Shown one piece after another: positions 37,796 through 50,200 of a DNA stretch of 64,000 nucleotides. Numbering within the stretch: the first letter of the stretch is position 1; every line of letters starts with the position of its first letter. Below the pieces are notes generated by a model that was not told the DNA's origin, searched no databases, and saw only the letters and a list, made by a program, of their open reading frames with translations. Location of the stretch: assembly GCA_013399305.1 (NCBI GenBank), contig VXAI01000019.1, positions 2,075,034 to 2,139,033 on the forward strand. Reading direction: 5' to 3'. Position numbers and translations under genes: made by a program. Source of the DNA: Rostratula benghalensis (taxonomy: Eukaryota; Chordata; Aves; Charadriiformes; Rostratulidae).

Positions 37796-37801
37796 AATAA
37801 A
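37796..37801 (+). terminator. Proximal polyadenylation signal of VPS37A (AATAAA)
   Basis: AATAAA 305 nt after the stop codon, or about 45 nt into the putative terminal exon. Confidence 0.5.
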
Positions 37802-38376
37802 GCACACTTTTTAATAACTATGATTTGCAAATAAGCATTTCATCTTATACGGCTGTATTTATAGAAGAGATTGTATACAGAGCTGGGGTGGTTTTTGTAC
37901 AAATAGGAATGTCTCTTTATATTCTCATTGTACTCAAGAATTCTTCTATTGCAATCTTTGCACTAATTTCTTGTATTTATTGTTGATAGTTCTTATTATA
38001 TTTAAGTTCCTGCTGCTATTCTCCATTCTTCAGAGATTAAATATCTAAACATGTAATTTTGACTAGCTTTTTACATTTTTATAAGAGCATAATTCATATC
38101 TTTTGTATTTTGAACTTAAAAACATAGATTTGGCTTGACCCGCGGAAGAGTTTGAGATGAGTGGTGACAGGACTTTGGAAACTGAAGAAGCTCATAATCT
38201 GGGATTGTCAGTGGATTCAAAGCTGTCTTTTATTGAAGCCAAAATGTTTTAAGAACAAGTTTTTAATTTTGAAGTAATAATTCAAAACAAAGTATAGCCT
38301 GTATTGTGTTTTGGATAAGTAGATTTTGGATTAAGCAAAGGATGTGTTGGAACAAATTCTATTGGAATGGAAACAG

Positions 38377-38382
38377 AATAAA
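38377..38382 (+). terminator. Distal polyadenylation signal of VPS37A (AATAAA)
   Basis: AATAAA followed by the GT-rich 'tgatctgtgtgtag', which fits a downstream element. It is the better of the two candidates. Confidence 0.55.
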
Positions 38383-38400
38383 TGATCTGTGTGTAGATCT

Positions 38401-41400
38401 GGTATATTGCTCAGGAGCACTGATGCACTTGATTTCAGGAGCGGCTTGGTACCTACCACTGTAATTAAACACAATTTTCATCCAACAACTTCATTTTCCT
38501 ATTTGCTTTTACTTAAAAATAATCACCTGGCCTCCCGGTCTCTGTTTCATGCAGCGTGAGTACCTTCATCATGTGAGGAGCTGAAAAGCACTTGGCAAAA
38601 ACTTCTGGAGATCTTGGTGAAGTGGCGGTGATTTGTTCTTGATTTTGATGAGCAAAGGAATTAATTGGGCTGGTGGAGCTGCATCCTGTGTTATGTTAAG
38701 GCCAGTGATGGAATTTGGTAGCGGGGCTTAATTCTGCCCTTTAATGATGGAACCTTGCCTCTGGTGACCTGACCTTTTTAGGATGGGGGTAAATGGTGAG
38801 AAGGGATGGGACCGAGTGCAGTGTTTTCTTATGGGAGAAAAATAACCCCTTAATGCACACACAAATGTGTTCTCCCTTGCTCTTGCAAAAAGCTACAGTC
38901 TTTTTCTTAACCTTGTCAGTGCATTAGGTTTTCCTGGAGACAGTCAAGTTTCACAGAACGAGAGGAATTGTGCAGTTCTGAGGGGACAACCAAGACACAG
39001 CACTGATGGAGCGACGTGTGGGGAATCCTGCTCTCTCTCTCCTCAGGAAACCATCTGGAGATAAACCCCGTAGCCAAGACCCTGCCTCTCACAGATTCCA
39101 GTCTCAAGCACGTCAGTCCAAGCCAGTCCTTTTCTGTCTGACTAAACTTCAGTCAGCCCTAAACCAGAGCTCTTTCCGGGTGAGTAAACCGCTCGCTGGG
39201 ATGTGATGGGGTTTCTCTCTGTAAAGGTGGTCCCAGTTCTGAGACTGGACGGCCCAAGAAAACAGAACTGTGGTCCAAATCGAAGAAGACAGTGAGGTGC
39301 CTGAAAAAATAAGCGGGCTGCCAGTGCCGTGGCTAAGCAATAATTTTGGAATATTTTTTTGCAAAATACATTTCTGCTGATCGTGCACAACACTTCTCGT
39401 AGATTGACACAGTGTTTCCGCTAATGGGCTAACAAAACCTTAATTAAAAATGAGATCGTGTAGGCTTCCAAGCGGTTCTGGACTTGGGTCTCTGGAGTGG
39501 TGGGATTTCTGCAGCTCTGGAGAAGAGTCAGGTCTAAGGCATTGGGGTTTCCCCCTGGGCAAACTCCATCCAGGTTTGTGCTGAGCGTGCAAGTTGCTTT
39601 GGATCTTCCTCCGAGTATCGGCCCCGCAGGCTGGAGATGAGACACGTGGTTCTGCGCAGGGCTGGCTTTTGGGTTGTTTCTTCCTTGTAAGAGGAGAAAG
39701 GAACAGGTGAGCTGGACAGAAAGGAACATCTGCTGCTCTTCCTGAGTCTTCAGACTCAGGGTTGGTGTCTTCCACGCCGTCATAAGACATCTGAATGACA
39801 GCCTTCTCTCCTCGTCTGCCCCCTCCCGTCGAATGTTACGTGGTGTGTTACGGTGCCCCACTGGGAACTGACCCAGCCAGGTCACCTCCAGGGGCTTTGC
39901 TTCCCAAACCAGTACAAGTCCTCAACGCTTCAGCTTCTCCTCTTGGGTTACTCCTGTAGGCAGATTTATCAGTTCAGGACTGATGGTGGTGGAGGAGAGT
40001 CGAGCAGAAAATGTCCTGTTCCATGTTCTTAGTACAGTGGCTTTTCTTCTCCTGAGGTGTTAACTCATGGTCTTCTCTCTCATGTCATTGTCCCTATTCC
40101 TGCTCCATTGATTTCTTTCCCACCCATCAGCTCTCCCCTATCTCTTAACCCCTTCTGCAGCCACACACCCAGCAGAGAAGTGGAAGAACAATGTCCTGTG
40201 TTAGCGACAGGGACCCTTGTCCCATGCAGGAATGGCCAGCCTGTTCCTGGCCTTTCAAGGAGGGGCCAAACTGCTGCTGGTTTGGTTCTTGGTTGGTTTG
40301 GGGTTGTTTTTCCTTTGAGTCCTACACTGGTTGTGCCCATGGGAGGAGCATTTTTCCTTATGGGAGGGGTGATGCCAAGTGGAAAAGCGAAAGCCATGAG
40401 CAAGAAATAGAAGAGTAAGGAGGTGGCTTGATTCTGGTGTTGCAGTAGTTTGGGGTGGGGTGAGGGCAGGTTGCATTTTGTAACTGCTCATTGAGTCTGG
40501 GCTTGGCCTAATTGTAATACCTGATCTAAATGTTTTCTGTAGCTGAGTTTAGGCCTCTGCTTCCTTCCAAATGACTAAAGACCTGTGTTCTTCAGTCTTT
40601 GGATTTCAGATCAAATTCATCTGAATGACCGTGGCAACCACCAGGCTTAAAAAAGAGGCCTTGCCTGAATTCACTCAGAGTGGTTCTGGTGGAAACCTTC
40701 AAGGTTTTATTAGCTTCTTTGCAGAATGTTTTGTATCAAAAGACCACCAAATGTTATTTTAAGGCTTACTGTGATTTGTTTTGCTGGATCCAGGAGCTTT
40801 ACTGGCAAGTCAGTAAATCTAAAGGAAGTTGAACACTCATTTTACCTTTTCTGCTGGTTGCCCCGCTCCCTGGCAGCGTTTCTGGCCTCTCTGCTGTCGG
40901 GTTTTGCTGCACTTTTGACCCTGGAGCTTTGGCAGATTTTTCACTGCCCTTGGTACCATGAGAAGTTGTCTCCTAATTGTCAGCCCCTTCCCTGTCCCTG
41001 GGCGAATTTTCAGTCAGCCTGGTGGTCCCCTGTCTCTGCGCTGCAGTGGAAGGGTCATCACCCTTTGGGCTTTTTCTCTCCTTTAAATGACACGGCTGGT
41101 GAGACACGGGAACAGGGTGCCCAGAGAAGCTGTGGTTGCCCAATCCCTGGAGGGGTTCAAGGCCAGGCTGGATGGGGCTTTGAGCAACCTGGTCTGGTGG
41201 GAGGTGTCCCTGCCCAGGGCAGGGGGTTTGGAACTGGGATGATCTTTGAGGTCCCTTCCAACCCAGGTAATTCTGTGATTCTATCCTTCCTGAGTTGTGC
41301 CCTCCAGCTGCTATCTCTGCACTTTTCAGAGCCCTTTACCCGTTTCACCACCTTTGTCTCTGTCTTACACAGAGCTACCAATAAAAGCAGTGAGTGAACT

Positions 41401-41948
41401 CCCTTTTCTTGCTGGTTTTTAGCTGGTGATCTTCTGTAGGGAAAACTTCAGCTGTCCTTTAGGGTGTGCATTTTCATCCTAAAGAACAGCCTGAACCAAG
41501 GGAGGCTAGAACTACACCTCAGAAATCTAGAATGCTCTGAGAATCCTTTCTTTCCAGCAGTTCAGTTCCCTTGGTGTGCGTCTTGGTTGAAATTATGGTG
41601 GGCTCGTGCCAAATGTGCAAGGATTTGCAGCTTTGGGGAGAGATTCACCACAGGACTACGAGGAACCAGTGTGGTTTTCTCAGTCTTTTTGTTTCTCATA
41701 CCCTAAAATAAATCAAATCAAGTTAATACAGCACACTCTTGTGTAATGAGCTGACTGGACAGCAGCCTCAGTTTCCCTGGTTATCAGCTGTAGGTTCCTC
41801 CAGAGCTTAAACCACTGGATCCAAGTAGGGAGGATAAAATCCCTTGATCCCAGTGACAAAGTGGCCCTGGAGTGAACACCGGGGAAGCAGAGCTTGGTTT
41901 CACTCGGGGGGTGGGTTTGCAATAATGTCAGGCTGAATGTCCAGAGTG
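38401..41948. other. Space between VPS37A and MTMR7 tails
   Basis: Moderately GC-rich sequence with several long chance open frames (for example 40726-41397, the end of which is CR1 sequence). No conserved exon was recognised. A CR1 tail lies at 41101-41284. Confidence 0.55.
41101..41284 (+). mobile_element. CR1 LINE 3' tail fragment
   Basis: A short CR1 3' end with 'cccagagaagctgtggttg', 'gaggtgtccctgcccaggg', 'aggtcccttccaaccc' and a terminal 'attctgtgattctat'. Confidence 0.92.
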
Positions 41949-43924
41949 TTTATTGGAGGGTGTTTCTCAGGGGGCCGGTCACACCACGGGTACAGCTGTT
42001 ACAACGAGAGCAGAAGGGACTGGGAGACACAGGGGGCAGCCAAGTAAAGGCTTAATTGGAAACGTTAATATGTCCCTGTCTTCCTTGCAGAGCTAATTAC
42101 AAAGAGATGAGTAAAGCAACGTGAAGCCAGGGCTTTGAAGTTTGCACACGGGGCAGTGCCGCCTTTATTGCCAGACACGAGCCCCTCGTACAGAGTTTGC
42201 AGTTGTAAAGCTGTGCCGTGGCATCGCCCGCTTGCAGACCCAAAATTGAAGCAGAATGTTTGTGTGTGGTTTGTTTTCACTGCTGACTTTGCAGCCTGAT
42301 TCTTTACTTGGAGAAAACACGTTTGAAGTATCCTTTAACCCCATGATTTTTACAGGCTTTAGTTCAAAATAGGAAACATTTTTTAAAAGTGCAATTAAAA
42401 TCGGGGCTTTCATTTGTTAAAAAATTCATTGAGATTAAAAAGCAGAAGGTTAGAATCTCAACAGAGTATAAACCAGAGCTGGATTTATTTCAATGAAGCT
42501 GTGGTGATTTATCAGATTGAGGAGCTGCCCTTGCCAGCGTAACACCGAGAGAAATCTCGCTGGTAGGAATTGAATTATTTGTTCAAAGACAGCGGCTCCT
42601 TGAGGAGAGTATGAATAACACTGAATTTACCTGCTCATCTCTGACACCCTAAGTTTGTAGAACAGGATGAAAAGCCATTCCGTGAAAGCAGCTGGAACAA
42701 TAAAATGTAAAGTTTCTACACTGAGGTCTATTTATGGAATCTGGTTCTGCCAAACTGCTCCTCTGAAGGAGCGGTAGGAAACTGCCTCGTCTGCAAGCAG
42801 GTAAGAGCAGCCCCATCAATTACCTCTAGAACTGCCTGCTTTAATTAAAAACAAACACACAAAAAAAGCCCAAACAAAACCTTGGAAGAACTTTACACCC
42901 TGATACGGAAGTCTTTTTAGCAAGTTTGGAAACATCCCAAATTTTAAATGTTTTCCAGTGGTTTCCTTCTGTGCCTGGGATTGTGAAAGGCGTTACTCCT
43001 ACTCTGAAAATCTATGGAAATGCTTAAACCCAAAGAGATGAAATTTTCTCTTGAAGTCAATCAGGTTTTTTTCTTAAATGGGTGCTGCCATGCTCTCTTC
43101 AGGTTCACAAATACTGAAAGGGCAATTTTGTGTGAGGATAAAAAACCCAACCAAACACAACCCCGGGCTGTGCAAGGGGAGGTTGTGCTTCTGGAAGGTT
43201 TGCCCAGAGAATGCACAGAACTCTCAGCACTGGTGGAAAGTTGGGCACAGAGGGGCTGCCCTCGCCTGCAGAAGGTGTCCCTCAGCCCCTACTACAGGGT
43301 ATTTTTGCAGGGTCAAAGCTTCCTTGGTCCCCTAAGCAAGGCTGTCTGTCCCCTTCTCAGGTGTAATTTGCCCTAGAGGATTGTAGTAGGAGAAGATGCC
43401 AGAGATGTTTTGGAATTCAAAATTTAACAGCTCCCGTGGAAAAAAGAAAAAAAAAACAAACCAAACAAGTGAAGAACACACACCCCATTTCTGAAGGCCA
43501 AAGAGCTCTACAGAAGTAAGCTTTGCCTGCTTCACTGGTACCGCCAGCGCTAATGAATCTTCAACCTCATCCCGAGCAGTAAGAGAGGACTTTGGAGTTT
43601 CACCTCTTTGGAGAAGAACTATCACTTTGTACAGTAAATAATTATGGAAAAGTCCAAAGTAAGGAATAATTATGTACAGCATGGATAAAGTCAGAACAAA
43701 CACCACGTTGAATTAACTGAACAGAAGAGCGGGTATTACCTGTCTTTAGCATTGAGTCTTAAAATTACGAGTGGCTTGTTCTGCAAACGATTGCACAGTT
43801 CCCTTTCTTTGGATTATTTCTCTGGGCCACAGACCACTCCCAGCCTTCACCCCAGGGAAGGAGATGCCATTCCAGACCGCGAGAGACTCCAGTTGGCCCC
43901 GATCCCTGCTGTCGGGGAGGTGTT
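41949..43924 (-). other. MTMR7 3' untranslated region, end uncertain
   Basis: Sequence after the MTMR7 stop. AATAAA on the minus strand occurs at 42484-42489, 42164-42169 and 41949-41954, so the UTR may be 1.4-2.0 kb or longer. An A-run at 43440-43456 and AT-rich stretches are the only other things seen. Confidence 0.45.
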
Positions 43925-44284
43925 TCAGGCGGCCAGAAACACAGCCTCGTCGGAATCCTTGCCGCTGTCCTCGCTGGGCAAGCAGCCTCCCCCGCTTGGG
44001 GACCTGCAGCTCAAGTCCTCCACCCCAGACTCCTGATCGCTGGCAGCCGAGAGGTCAGGATCAGAGCTCTTCAGGTTGTCCTGCGTCAGAATCAGGGCTG
44101 AGTCTTCTTCGTCCCCTTGCGAAGGGCTCCGGGACGGGAATGACTTCAGGTCGTTGCTGTACTCCTGGGGGGTGTTAGCTAAGCTGTTGTCAGAGGTAGA
44201 AAGCCCTAACTGTTTGCTTCGGTCCTGCTGCTTGCTCTTGACTTTATAATCATTTAGTTGTGATTTCTGAAGATTTGCCAGTCT
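43925..44284 (-). CDS. MTMR7: MTMR7 last coding exon, C-terminal tail
   Basis: 360 nt, 119 codons and TGA (43925-43927). It starts '[18 protein letters not shown]' and ends '[16 protein letters not shown]'. The tail is serine- and acid-rich and probably disordered. Pieces such as '[19 protein letters not shown]' match the human tail as remembered. Confidence 0.96.
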   Translation of the reverse strand, partial: RLANLQKSQLNDYKVKSKQQDRSKQLGLSTSDNSLANTPQEYSNDLKSFPSRSPSQGDEEDSALILTQDNLKSSDPDLSAASDQESGVEDLSCRSPSGGGCLPSEDSGKDSDEAVFLAA

Positions 44285-47200
44285 CTGAAATGAAGGAAAC
44301 AGTATCCAGTATTACACCGACGGGCCAGTAATTCTCTTAGGTGTCTTTGCCATGAAAAAAAAAAAAAGTATTATAGAACAATAGCATGGTTTGGGTTGGA
44401 AGGGACCTTAAAGATTATCCAGTTCCAACCCCCTGCCCTGGGCAGGGACACCTCCCACCAGACCAGGTTGCTCCAAGCCCCATCCAACCTGGCCTTGAAC
44501 CCCTCCAGGGATGGGGCAGCCACAGCTTCTCTGGGCAACCTGTTCCAGTGCCTCACCACCCTCACATTTCCTCCCTCTGTCTAATCTCAATCTCTCCTCT
44601 TTCAGTTTGAAGCTGTTACCCCTCATTCCCTTGGAGAACGTCCCCTCCAGCTCTCCTGCAGGGCCAGTTCAGTAATAAATAATAAAGGAAGAAACTTAAT
44701 TTCAGAGCCCAACCCAACCACCGCCTTCTGAACCCTCCCCCTGGTGCTGATGGAGTGTGAGACGTGCACAATCTGTCACCAACCGATGCTGAATTACAGC
44801 GTCCCTCTGGGTTACAGGAGGATGTAAAATTCCTTTCCAGAGCAGTACCCGTGCACCAGCCCAGGTGAAACCTCATCCCTAAAGAAAAGAAAGTCTACTC
44901 TTGTGTCTTACACGCGCTATATTCATTGTCATTTACGTGAGAACAGAGGGGGGCTGAGCACCCTCACGCCAGAGCAGGATGTAGCAGGCAGGGGACTCGG
45001 CAGCGGATGGAGCTGGGTTAAACCTGGGACACGGAGATCAAGCGCTCGTTACCTCTCTTAGGACCTCCAGCTCCTCTTCCAGCTGCTGAGTTTCTTCCTT
45101 CACTGCCATCAGGTAATCAGTAACCGACTGCCGAGGGTGCAGCCCCTTTTCAAAGCGGTTGTACATCCCGCTCCAGAACCTGGAACCGATGGGAGAGGTC
45201 AGCAAGTTTCCCACTGGGCAAGGTGGCCTCAGAAGACTTAAATACACACAGTTTTGGTTTGGGGTTTTTTTTTTCAGGCACATGTTGTCCTAAATGATCC
45301 ATCCATGGATTATGTATCATTAAGAGTGCATACAGCTAAGTTCATTGAGTATTTGCTAAGATTTGTGGTACGTTTGGAGTGGCTCTGTCCTGAAGATGCA
45401 ACTCTGCCCATATTTTGAAGCGATTCTGCTCCACAGCAGAAGGGAAGCTGAAGGCACCTTTGCCTTCGCTCCTGTGGTTGAGGGTGGGTCACTGAGCACT
45501 AAACTCCTGCTGTATTATTATTTCCTCCTCCTCCATTAGAGGCATTAGAGGCTTTAGAGCAATGGTACGTATAAAACAGCCACGGTTAAAGACAGATCTT
45601 CATAATCCTAGTTCTCAACCGTTGCTTAACTTCTCAAGAAGTCAGCCCTGACACTCTGTGCACTTAATTTTGGCTGGGGTTGGGGCGGGGGTGAGGTACA
45701 GCGAGTTAACAGGTTTGGTGGTCTGTTTTTGGTTTTGTTTTTTTTTTTCCCTGTAAAGAGTAGTTAAAAAGCAGGAGTAAAACATAGCATGGCATCCTGT
45801 TCTCTTGAAATTTCAACTGATGTTTTAAAGTGGTCTATGGAAATTGCATGAAGCATATACGTGCTCTCTTCCTGTTCTATGGAATAGGTCCCACTATCCA
45901 AAAAAAATACAGTTAACAACTATTTTTAAATTGTCTTAAAGTGGATGTGACCTGGAATAGTAGATGTAAAAGAATTTCTAGCATTTAGGATATTTAGTGA
46001 CTTTCTAGTGGGTCTTTTTACCTGCAACTGGAAAAAAAAAATCAGTTTTACTTAAATGACAGTTTTCATTAACATTCAAGTTCTCCTTAAGCTTGTTAAG
46101 ATTAATGGCACAATTAATTATTCAAGTCAGAATGGCAATAGTGACTTTTTAAAAATTGTAATTTTTTTGTTACATTTAAAAAAAAACTTACTGTGTGTAC
46201 TTTGAGGTGTAACAGCAACATGGGGAAAGTCTGCTTTTTGTTTTACTGAACAGCTGCTTTAGCAGTGGAACCACGTCATTTCCTGGGATGTCCCTTTTTG
46301 GTTTTGAGCCCAATTGGTGCAAATAAAGCATCACAAAATCTTGGAATGGAAGAAGTTGAAGCAACTTTTGATGTAGAAACCAGGGACGAGAACAGAACTG
46401 AGAGAGACTTTCCCCAGTGGAAGACAGGGGTAGCCATGAAATGAGGACACAGGACTCTGAACACGGCTTTACTCTTAAGCTGCTTTTCAGGCCAACAGCC
46501 CGCTGTGCAGAGGTGCTGCCTGGCTCTGAGCACCCAGGGAATGAACACGTGGCCCCTGGGACTGAATTTCCTCTCTGCAAGCCACCTTCTACGCCGAGAA
46601 ATACTTAAACACAAAGGCACTCTCTTCCCTGCTGACGCGCCCTCAGCGTTCCCAGTGGCAAGCGGTGCTACCTACTTGTACAAGAAGTTGCACGGAGCCA
46701 TCTGTGGGCAGAGGGTCCCCCGGGTCTGGCTGTGGTCTGCCCTGTACAGAGGATTCAGGTAATCAACGCGATTCTTCCACAGGTGAGCCCACAAGGAATA
46801 TGTTCGTTCTTGGATTCTGAAAAAAAAAAGAAAGAAAAAACCATATCACAGTCTCCACTACATTTCAGATCCAGCTGAAGCTTAGATACAACATTCTAGT
46901 GCTCTGTACTACTCAGTTACAATCGGCTTCATATTTTCTTGACAGAATTGGACTCATAACAGTACTCCTCACAAGAGTAATGTTCTAGGCCTCTAATCGT
47001 CGTCCTGGTCCTCTGCTGTACCCTTCCTGAACCGCTGAGCCCGGAACTGGACACCAGGGCAGGGCAGAGCAGAGGGGCAGGATGACCTCCCTTCACCTGC
47101 TGGTCACACTCTTCTTGATGCACCCCAGGATGCCATTGGCCTTCTTGGCCCCAAGGGCACATTGCTGGCTCGTGGGTGTCCTGTTGTCCACCAGGACCCC

Positions 47201-50200
47201 CAGGTCTTTTTCCTCAGAGCTACATTTTCTCACGTGGTTAGGCCTTGGGATATGGTGACCTGTGAAGGTTTTGGTTTCAAACGGTCTGTGGCACTGCATT
47301 TGAGCGGCAGGAACTCCCACCTTCCTTCAGTACTACTGCTGGTGTGAGAAAAGCAGTGGGTACCATCATGCACCCAAGGAACCAGTGCCCCAGGAAGCGG
47401 CTGCCGACACCAGGAACGATGCCGTTGTCTCCGTTTGGTCGATTCATTCCTGATCGCTTTGGGGCCAGGCAGCAGAAGGATGTTTTGCTGACTCAGGCCT
47501 AGGGAGGGCTACCAGACAAAAAAAAAAAGGCTGTTGATGAGAGAGTAGCCAAGAGAACAGGAGACACGAGATCCAAAGGCGGGTTGAAGCACTCAGTGGA
47601 GCCTTTAACTGGAGTCGGTATCGCCTCGTCTGGGAGCCGCGCACGTTGTCGATGCTGGAGCAGAGGAAGGGCCGTGCAGCTGAAGGGCTAATGCTCTTGT
47701 CTGCTTCCCCTAATCCCCATCACACAGAGCCAGGATTACTCTCCCAGCAGAGCCACAGCGCAGAGGATCAACTTTTTTTTTGTTTTGTTTTGGTTTTTTG
47801 GTATTAATCTGTGCTGCCAGACGAGGAGAGCTGAGAAGTCTGCGCTGCGGCCTTAGGAAAGCACATACAGGTAGAGAGGGACACGTGGGACCCCTCAATC
47901 CACCCCCTCCCCAGCTGAGGTGTGGGTCCCCGTTGCATACAGAAACAGCCGAACATATCTAGAAATCCTACAGAAACCACTTCCATACTTCAGCTCTCGT
48001 CTCTCCTTCTGGCTGTTGCACAGGAAGTTCCCAAACTGGCAAGAGTAGATGTGATGCTGGATGTGGATGAGGAATCGCTCGTTGAATTCGAAGGCGCAGG
48101 GGAACTGCTCCATCAGTTGCCAAACACACTCGAGGAACTGGTCAATGACGGGGGATATCTCCTTCGGGTCTCCATCTAAGTTGCCGTACCTGAAACAGGA
48201 CCAGGTACATTCCATTACAACCTGAAATCCTCCAGGAAAACTTAATTAACACTAATGACAACGAAGCCCTCGCTTTATGCGTGCAAGTTACGTCATAGGC
48301 AGTCATTTCTAAAATCTCAACTACTAGTAGACTTTTTTATTATTATTTTTTACTTACAAAAGTGGTGCAAGATTCATGGAGTAGGACAAAGGCAGGATTT
48401 ATCAAATACAAATGAAAAAAAAAACACCCAAAAGCCATTTTTACAGCTGTCTCACTGCCTTACAGCTGCTGCAGAGCCACCTTTTAACGCTATTGCTGTA
48501 AAGTTGGGCCACAGCGACACACATCACGGTGAGAATGCAATGACCTGATGGCAAAAACCTATCTTAGGTGGTCACTTAACAGGGGCCCGTCCCCAAAACC
48601 AGGAAAGGGAGCAGGAGAGGAACAAGGTAACCTTGGCAAAAAACAGTTTAAAGCAGCCCTGTCTGGGTGAAATTTGTAGAAAGTGGGAAATGTAACTGTC
48701 GAGTGAACGTCGGGTTTTCCGTCTGTAAAAGCGCCTCTTGGATCCACTCACAATGAAGAAAAGGAGCCTGAAAATCTCAACCACGTAGAAGTGAAAAATA
48801 CAAGTCTACACAGCAGGAAGAAGTCTTTTCACCCAATTATTCTGCGTGTGTAGTGTGGGTGTATATACATATGTGCACACACACACACACAGGGAGTGGG
48901 ATTCCATAAACGGCTCAAAGTGAAACTTGTCATTCTACTGTTATTGAGCACCTAAGACAAGACAGTGATATTGTACCGCAGAGCAGAGCTACCAGTGGTG
49001 ACTACACCTCCTACTACCTTTCACCACTGGTGGTAACTGACACCTGAGAGCATCCTGTCACACCTAAGTCATTCCTGCTGGATTTCTCATCCTGTCACAC
49101 CTAAGTCATTCCTGCTGGATTTCTCATCCTGTCACACCTAAGTAATTCCTGCTGGATTTCTCAGGTGGTGTGGAGCTGCACAGATTCCTTGGAAGTTCTA
49201 TTGTGTTTTTTGAAGTTGGGACACATTAAGAGTTGTTTAGATGCGGTGTTGGGGGATAGGGTGTAGGGGGGAACTTTGCAGGGCTGATGGTTGGACTCGA
49301 TGATCCCGAGGGTCTTTTCCAACCTGAACGGTTCTATGATTTATATTCAAATCAAGCACTGTAATGTAATTTAACAAAATGGCTATAATTGAAAGGCTGA
49401 GAGACTTGGGTCTTTTGAATTTGGAGAAGACTGAGGGGGGAGCTGATCAACACCTATAAATACTTACGGGGTGGGTGTCAAGAGAAAGNNNNNNNNNNNN
49501 NNNNNNNNNNNNNNNNNNNNNNNNNNNNNNNNNNNNNNNNNNNNNNNNNNNNNNNNNNNNNNNNNNNNNNNNNNNNNNTCTCTGGAGACATTCAAAACCT
49601 GCCTGGGCACATTCCTGTGCAACCTGCTGTAGGAGGACCTGCTCTGGCAGGGGGTTGATCTCCAGATCTCCAGAGGTCCCTTCCAACCTCTTATCATTCT
49701 GTGATTCCGTAAACTCTGATACAACAATTGCATTTGTTATTTTTACAGGAACTAAAAGGAGATTCTAGAAAGAAAGAAAGTGTGGATATTTATCCATGTT
49801 TAAATATATGAAGTCTTCAAATATTTTTGTTACATAATGGATGTAACAAAACGACTTGTCCAAATCTCTGACTTCCCACTTCACTTTAACCTGAGGTTTC
49901 TGAACAAATGCCTTGGTCAGAGCAGAGTGCAAAAAGGAAGAGTCTGGTTTGGTAGGAGACAGCTGGCAGACCTGCTGAAGGACGTAGGTGGGGAACCCCG
50001 GGCCCTACTGAAAGATCTGCTGGAGTCCCAAGGGGTTCTCCAAGCCAGGAACATCCTGCTCCTTCTCCCACCCGGAGCTCGCAGTGCTCGTAGCAGCTGC
50101 AAGGCCAGGGCTCGGGATCCCCAGGAGTGGTTTTGGAGTGCAAAGGTAAAAAAAGAGCGATAGGAAAATGTTTCACTTTGATTTTTCCAGGCAGCTGAAT

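Larger units (their letters stand above)
37492..38400 (+). other. VPS37A 3' untranslated region, probably with an intron
   Basis: After the stop the plus strand reads GTAAAC and, 260 nt on, TGTCTTTACAG ending at 37751. This suggests an intron 37492-37751 wholly in the 3'UTR and a terminal exon from 37752. AATAAA signals lie at 37796-37801 and 38377-38382. A (TTA)n tract lies in the putative intron at 37539-37567. Confidence 0.6.

Noticed and set aside
39421..39885. A 154-codon minus-strand frame between VPS37A and MTMR7
   Set aside because: There is no recognisable domain, no conserved start and no splice partner.
40726..41397. A 223-codon open frame on the plus strand
   Set aside because: Its last part is CR1 sequence and the rest has no recognised domain or splice structure. 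A chance frame in GC-richer DNA is the better explanation.
43190..43260. Possible CR1 piece ('tgcccagagaatgcac')
   Set aside because: Only a few words agree with CR1 and there is no tail; chance similarity is as likely.
46188..46580. A 130-codon minus-strand frame inside an MTMR7 intron
   Set aside because: It lies on the transcript strand between two well-supported exons whose phases already match, so no extra exon is needed. No family was recognised.
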